From NCBI RefSeq assembly GCF_008123965.1, contig NZ_VSTH01000050.1, positions 55,185 through 119,184 on the forward strand: a stretch of DNA of 64,000 nt, in the 5' to 3' direction. This DNA is from Bradyrhizobium hipponense (GTDB lineage: Bacteria; Pseudomonadota; Alphaproteobacteria; Rhizobiales; Xanthobacteraceae). The translations under genes were made by a program, and so were the position numbers. The notes under the pieces were generated by a model, which saw nothing but the letters and a program-made list of their open reading frames with translations, ran no database searches and had not been told where the DNA came from. Of this stretch, positions 60,359 to 64,000 are shown piece after piece. Numbering within the stretch: position 1 is the first letter of the stretch; the number at the start of each line of letters is the position of its first letter.

Positions 60359-61233
60359 CGGATGTCTCCCTTGCGCGCGCGCCAATAAAGATAGGGCGCG
60401 ACCACCGCGATCACGGTGACCAGCATGGTGGTGGCGGCCGCGGTCGCAAGCCCGATATTGGCCCGTTCGAACAGATGATCCATGACGAATTTGGCGGGCA
60501 CCTCCGAGGCAATGCCCGGCCCGCCATTGGTCATGGCGACCGAGAGGTCGTAGAGGCGCACCACGGCGGTCGACAATAGCACCGCCGCGGTCGCAAAGCT
60601 CGCGCCCATCATCGGAATCACAATTGAGGCGTAGACCCGCCATTTCGGCAGTCCGTCGATCCGCGCCGCCTTCCAGATCTCGTCGTCGATGCCGCGAAGG
60701 CCCGCCAGCATGATCGCCATTACGAGGCCGGAGGCCTGCCAAACGCCGGCGACGACAAGGCAATAGATCGCCCGCTCCGGCCGTACGATCCAGTCGAAGG
60801 TCGCGCCTGCAAAACCCCAGCTGCGCAGTACGTGCTGGATGCCGAGTGACGGGTTCAGAAGCCACTGCCAGACCAGCCCCGTGACCACGAAGGACATCGA
60901 ATAGGGATAGAGATAGATCGAGCGGATGGTGTCCTCGGCGCGCACCCGTTGGTCGATCGCGACCGCCAGGAGAAAGCCAACCGCGAGCGCCAGCGAGACG
61001 AACAGGACGCCATAGATAACGACGTTGTGGACCGAAGTGATCCAGCGGTCGTTGCCGAACAGCGACTCGTATTGGCGCAGGCCGACGAAATTGTTGTTCG
61101 GCAGCATGCGCGAATTGGTCAGCGACATCCACACGGTCCAGCCGGTGGCGCCGATATAGACCACGATCATCACCATCAGCGCCGGCAGCAGCGCCAAGAC
61201 CACGGACAATCTGGAAGACAGCGAAAGGCGCAT
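60355..61233 (-). CDS. Sugar ABC transporter permease (MalF-type)
   Basis: A 292-residue permease, six spans, starting MRLSLSSRLSVVLALLPALM. The EAA loop is EIWKAARIDGLPKWRVYASI followed by VIPMMGAS. Residues VWQASGLVMAIMLAGLRGID precede the loop as usual. It lies 75 bp after the binding-protein gene and overlaps the second permease. Confidence 0.9.
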   Translation of the reverse strand: MRLSLSSRLSVVLALLPALMVMIVVYIGATGWTVWMSLTNSRMLPNNNFVGLRQYESLFGNDRWITSVHNVVIYGVLFVSLALAVGFLLAVAIDQRVRAEDTIRSIYLYPYSMSFVVTGLVWQWLLNPSLGIQHVLRSWGFAGATFDWIVRPERAIYCLVVAGVWQASGLVMAIMLAGLRGIDDEIWKAARIDGLPKWRVYASIVIPMMGASFATAAVLLSTAVVRLYDLSVAMTNGGPGIASEVPAKFVMDHLFERANIGLATAAATTMLVTVIAVVAPYLYWRARKGDIR

Positions 61234-61308
61234 CGTGCCGAACGAGTGAGAGGGGATCGATGAATGAAAGAGGGCGGCCGGGAAGATGGGCCGCCCGATC
61301 GAGATGTG

Positions 61309-62550
61309 TCAGTCCTGTGCCTTCAGCACCGCGGCGACCTTGGCGGAGAATTCGTCGGCGCTCATGTCGGTGTTCCAATATTGCGAGATTGCGTCCTGGA
61401 CCGCACCGACAAGTGCGGGCGCCGCCAGCATGTCGACCGACGGCAATTGCTGCGCCTTGTCGGCGACGTAGCGCATGCCCTTCTGGGCGCAGGCGTCGAG
61501 CGCAGAGCTGTCGACGTCGCTGCGCACCGGGATCGACCCCTTCTTCAGCGCGAACTGGATCTGGGTTTCCGGCGCCAGCATCAGCTTGGCAAGCGTCATC
61601 TGTGCCTTGGTGGTCGCCGCGTCCTTGGACTTCGGGAATACGAACACGTCGCCGCCCATCATGTAGCCGCCGCCATGATTGGACAGCACCGTGCAGCCAT
61701 AATCCTTGTCGGCGACCTTGCCGGCGGCGACGAATTCGCCCTTGGCCCAATCGCCCATGATCTGCATGCCGGCCTTGCCCTGGATGACCAGACTGGTCGC
61801 ATCGTTCCAGTTGCGCCCGGGCGCGCCGGCATCGACATAGTTCTTCAGCTTCTTGTAGGCGACCGCGACCGCCTTGAACTCGGCGCTCCGCGCCAGCGCC
61901 GCGTCGCGCTTGCCCATGATCCCAACCCACATCGGCCCGCCGCCGACGCCGATCAGCACCGCGCTGAACAGGTTTTGCTCCCAGTTCTTCTGACCCGAGA
62001 AGGCGAGCGGGATCACCTTTCCGTCGACTTTCAGTTTGTCGAGAACGGCGAAGGCGTCGTCCCAGGTCTTCGGCTCGGCGGCGCCGATCGACGTGAGCAC
62101 CGCCTTGTTGTACCAGAGCCAGTTCTGGCCATGGATGTTGACCGGCACCGCGTACATCTTGCCCTTGCGGGTTGCGGCGGCGATGAAGGCCTGCGGCATT
62201 ACGCTCTTCCAATTGCCTTCGGTCGCGACCGTGTCGACGTCGGCGAGCAGATCGCCCTCCACCAGTTCGTCGAACTGTTTTCCGGTGTTGAGCTGCATGG
62301 CGGTCGGCGGATTGCCGGAGACAGTGCGGCTGATCGCGGCGTTTCGGGCGTTCGCGGCGCCGGCTACCGCGCTGTCGATCCAGGTGCCGCCGGCCTTGGT
62401 GAACTGATCGGCGAACACCTTTACGGCAGCGGCCTCGCCGCCGGAGGTCCACCAGTGAATGACCTCGGCTTTCATTTCCTCGGCACGGACTGGCACCGGG
62501 GCCAAGGCCATGGCGGCAATCGCCACCGATGCGAACAGCGCGCGCTTCAT
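61309..62550 (-). CDS. Sugar ABC transporter substrate-binding protein
   Basis: A 413-residue family 1 solute-binding protein. The Sec signal is MKRALFASVAIAAMALAPVP, with cleavage near VRA. The mature start EVIHWWTSGGEAAAVKVFAD is the glucose/oligosaccharide-binding type (KVEVIHWWTSGGE), which in characterised members binds glucose or small glucosides. DAATTKAQMTLAKLMLAPET and LKKGSIPVRSDVD are also conserved. It is the first gene of the minus-strand operon, divergent from the LacI-type gene, with the operator-like palindrome between. Confidence 0.93.
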   Translation of the reverse strand: MKRALFASVAIAAMALAPVPVRAEEMKAEVIHWWTSGGEAAAVKVFADQFTKAGGTWIDSAVAGAANARNAAISRTVSGNPPTAMQLNTGKQFDELVEGDLLADVDTVATEGNWKSVMPQAFIAAATRKGKMYAVPVNIHGQNWLWYNKAVLTSIGAAEPKTWDDAFAVLDKLKVDGKVIPLAFSGQKNWEQNLFSAVLIGVGGGPMWVGIMGKRDAALARSAEFKAVAVAYKKLKNYVDAGAPGRNWNDATSLVIQGKAGMQIMGDWAKGEFVAAGKVADKDYGCTVLSNHGGGYMMGGDVFVFPKSKDAATTKAQMTLAKLMLAPETQIQFALKKGSIPVRSDVDSSALDACAQKGMRYVADKAQQLPSVDMLAAPALVGAVQDAISQYWNTDMSADEFSAKVAAVLKAQD

Positions 62551-62618
62551 GATTCCCTCCCAGGATTTGCCCTCGCGGGCTTGTTGGTCTTCCGCTTGCG
62601 GCCCTTTTTGTTAGGTCA

Positions 62619-62662
62619 GGATCTTTTCGGAAAACCGCTTCGCGCTTTTCCGGATCATGTCC
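62619..62662. repeat. Intergenic palindromic repeat of rhizobial type
   Basis: CGGAAAA (62628-62634) and TTTTCCG (62645-62651) flank CCGCTTCGCGC, and GGATC occurs on both sides (62619 and 62651 region). The sequence GGAAAACCGCTTCGCGCTTT followed by TCCGGATCATG matches the kind of short intergenic palindrome spread through Bradyrhizobium genomes. It lies between the operon and its regulator. Confidence 0.55.
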
Positions 62663-62690
62663 TTGGGCTCGTCAAGCCTTTACAAACTGG

Positions 62691-62704
62691 TGTAATCGAT
62701 TACA
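62691..62704. promoter_or_regulatory. LacI-type operator palindrome
   Basis: TGTAATCGATTACA is a perfect 14-bp palindrome, AT-rich at the ends with a central CG, as expected for LacI/GalR-family operators. It lies 141-154 bp upstream of the binding-protein start and about 70 bp upstream of the LacI-type gene, so one bound repressor could control both directions. Confidence 0.7.
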
Positions 62705-62771
62705 TTTATATCGTAACAGAACTCAACGATTTTGCAAGGGCCGTTTTGACGGCAGGACACCGAAACCGGAA

Positions 62772-63854
62772 ATGGCAAAGCGAACCCGAGCGTTACACCG
62801 GAAGACGGCCAAGATCGCGGATGTCGCTGAGCTCGCCGGCGTCTCGGTCGCGACCGTCAGCCGCACGCTGGCGCGGCCCGAGGTGGTCACCGAGGAAACC
62901 CGTACGCGCGTGCTCGCAGCTGTGCGCGACACCGGTTACACGCCGAACATCTCCGCGAGGAACCTGCGTGTCCGAAAGACCATGGTCGTGCTGGTGGCAG
63001 TACCTGACATCGCCAACCCCTTCTTCGCTGAGGTTCTACAGGGCATCGACGATACGCTGTCGACCGCCGGCTACGGACTCATCATTGCGAACCTGGCCGG
63101 CTCGCCAGAGAAGGAGGCGCGCTACGTTGACTTGGTCTGCGCCGGCCAGGCCGACGGCGTGCTGCTCTTATGCGGCCACGTGATGCGCAGCCCCGACCGC
63201 GACCTGCGCGAAGCGCGCGTACCGTTGGTTGCCGCTTGCGAGTACATCCCCCGCGAAAGCTTCCCGCAGGTCACAATCGACAATGTCGGGACTGCGCGTG
63301 AGGCGGTGCAACACCTCATCGAGCTGGGCCACACAAGTATCGCCTATCTGTCGGGGCCCAAATCCAACATCCTCGAGCAGCAGCGCCTCGAAGGCTACCG
63401 GCAGGCCTTGCGAGAGGCGGCAATTGCCGCCGATGCGGGGCTGATTCTCCCTGGCGATTTCACCTTCCGCACCGGTGTCGAGGCCGGCCGGGCGCTGCTG
63501 GCGCTCGAGCCCCTAGCGCGTCCGACCGCGCTGTTTGCGGCCAATGACGAAATGGCGATCGGCCTGATCAAGACCGTGCACGCGGCCGGTCTGCAGATCC
63601 CGGACGATCTCTCTGTCGTCGGCTTCGACGGCATTGCCTATGCCGACTATTGCGAGCCAACTCTGACGACTATCGTCCAGCCCCGCCGCGACCTCGGGGC
63701 CACCGCCGCAGCCGAACTGATCGCGCTGATGACGACCGACAAATTGGGGCTGCGCAAGGACATCACGCTTCCCGCCAGGCTGATGCTGCGCGACAGCACG
63801 CGCCCGCCACCGAAGAGTCGCGGCCATTCGCGCAGCCGCACGAGGTCCGGTTAG
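62772..63854 (+). CDS. LacI-family transcriptional repressor
   Basis: A 360-residue repressor. The N-terminal helix-turn-helix is KIADVAELAGVSVATVSRTL, followed by the hinge helix NISARNLRVRKT. The periplasmic-binding-like sensor domain follows, with VVLVAVPDIANPFFAEVLQG, HLIELGHTSIAYLSGP, LFAANDEMAIGLIKTVHAAG and DDLSVVGFDGIAYADYCEPT. It most likely represses the divergent sugar operon and is released by the imported sugar or an early oxidised product. The C-terminal 15 residues are basic and extend beyond the typical end. Confidence 0.92.
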   Translation: MAKRTRALHRKTAKIADVAELAGVSVATVSRTLARPEVVTEETRTRVLAAVRDTGYTPNISARNLRVRKTMVVLVAVPDIANPFFAEVLQGIDDTLSTAGYGLIIANLAGSPEKEARYVDLVCAGQADGVLLLCGHVMRSPDRDLREARVPLVAACEYIPRESFPQVTIDNVGTAREAVQHLIELGHTSIAYLSGPKSNILEQQRLEGYRQALREAAIAADAGLILPGDFTFRTGVEAGRALLALEPLARPTALFAANDEMAIGLIKTVHAAGLQIPDDLSVVGFDGIAYADYCEPTLTTIVQPRRDLGATAAAELIALMTTDKLGLRKDITLPARLMLRDSTRPPPKSRGHSRSRTRSG

Positions 63855-63884
63855 GACGGCTCTAATTCTCGATTGAGCCAGAAC

Positions 63885-63985
63885 ATGCGGCAGATCATAG
63901 CCGGTCTGACAGTGCTGATCATCGCCCATCGCTTTCCACTGATTGCACTTCCGGCGGATCATCACCATCGAGCTCGGCCGTCTAG
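63885..63985 (+). pseudogene. 3' remnant of an ABC exporter ATPase
   Basis: MRQIIAGLTVLIIAHRFPLI is read in one frame, then RIITIELGRL and a TAG in another. The segment IAGLTVLIIAHRLxxI...ADRIIxIExGR is the switch-His region and end of ABC-exporter ATPase domains. One frameshift separates the two parts and nothing of the rest is present. Confidence 0.6.
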
Positions 63986-64000
63986 ACGATCGATTCCATG

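Noticed and set aside
59462..62452. A 996-codon open frame on the minus strand running through the permeases and binding-protein gene
   Set aside because: Only its last 298 codons (the MalG-type permease) look like protein. The rest is Arg/Gly-rich shadow sequence antiparallel in character to real, well-matched genes in another frame.
61264..63183. A 639-codon plus-strand open frame over the binding-protein gene and into the LacI-type gene
   Set aside because: Antisense of the solute-binding protein, then out of frame with the repressor; no recognisable domain.
1..64000. CRISPR arrays, rRNA genes, phage structural genes or a replication origin
   Set aside because: No regularly spaced repeats, rRNA-like stretches, capsid/tail/terminase motifs or iteron clusters were noticed on either strand.

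Overview
The window is high-GC DNA from an alphaproteobacterium, most likely Bradyrhizobium or a close relative. The pointers are a rhizobial-type formate dehydrogenase accessory cluster, a GcrA-like protein, a Tad/Flp pilus locus, inositol genes of rhizobial type, many ABC importers for sugars and organic solutes, and tiny membrane proteins of a kind I associate with this genus. Identification rests on reading protein motifs; no database search was run.

Left part (0-12.5 kb). A minus-strand chain of assembly genes for a molybdenum formate dehydrogenase (ligase-fold protein, DUF6505, DUF6352, DUF3305, DUF3306, a TorD chaperone carrying an N-terminal helix-turn-helix, and a Tat-signal peptide protein) runs off the left edge, where the catalytic subunits should lie. 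A multi-cluster ferredoxin-like protein is divergent to it, and a WD40-cytochrome c fusion follows. Then come small proteins, a Crp-type regulator, a zinc-ribbon protein, a monooxygenase-fold protein, an acidic peptide and a GcrA-like protein.

Middle-left (12.5-27.5 kb). This is a sugar/inositol region with heavy decay. Intact are a FucU/RbsD mutarotase, a three-gene sugar importer lacking its own ATPase, a CBS protein, iolE, iolD, iolG and an aldo/keto reductase. Between them lie broken short-chain dehydrogenases, a probable iolC tail, an IS1634-like element with perfect 22-bp ends and a frameshifted transposase, and a sugar lactonase whose pieces point in opposite directions.

Tad pilus locus (27.9-41.3 kb). 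On the minus strand the order is flp pilin, hairpin, cpaA, cpaB, cpaE, tadA, tadB, tadC, an isoprenylcysteine-methyltransferase-like membrane enzyme, tadE, tadG, a second tadE-like gene, a gap, cpaC secretin, a lipoprotein and tadD. Most junctions overlap by a few bases.

Right part (41.9-64 kb). A 46-bp copy of the 3' end of a tRNA-Lys (CTT) at 41.92 kb looks like an integration scar whose geometry places an island to its right. That side holds a GMC alcohol dehydrogenase, an aldehyde dehydrogenase and an AraC regulator; a complete branched-chain-type importer; NTF2-like, MoaF-like and SDR genes; a ku remnant; and a long minus-strand sugar operon (importer, two TIM-barrel isomerase/lyase-like enzymes and two Gfo/Idh/MocA oxidoreductases) divergent from a LacI-type repressor with a perfect 14-bp operator-like palindrome. 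The two-plus-two enzyme set matches the logic of an oxidation-elimination-hydration-reduction route for cleaving glycosidic or anhydro-sugar bonds.
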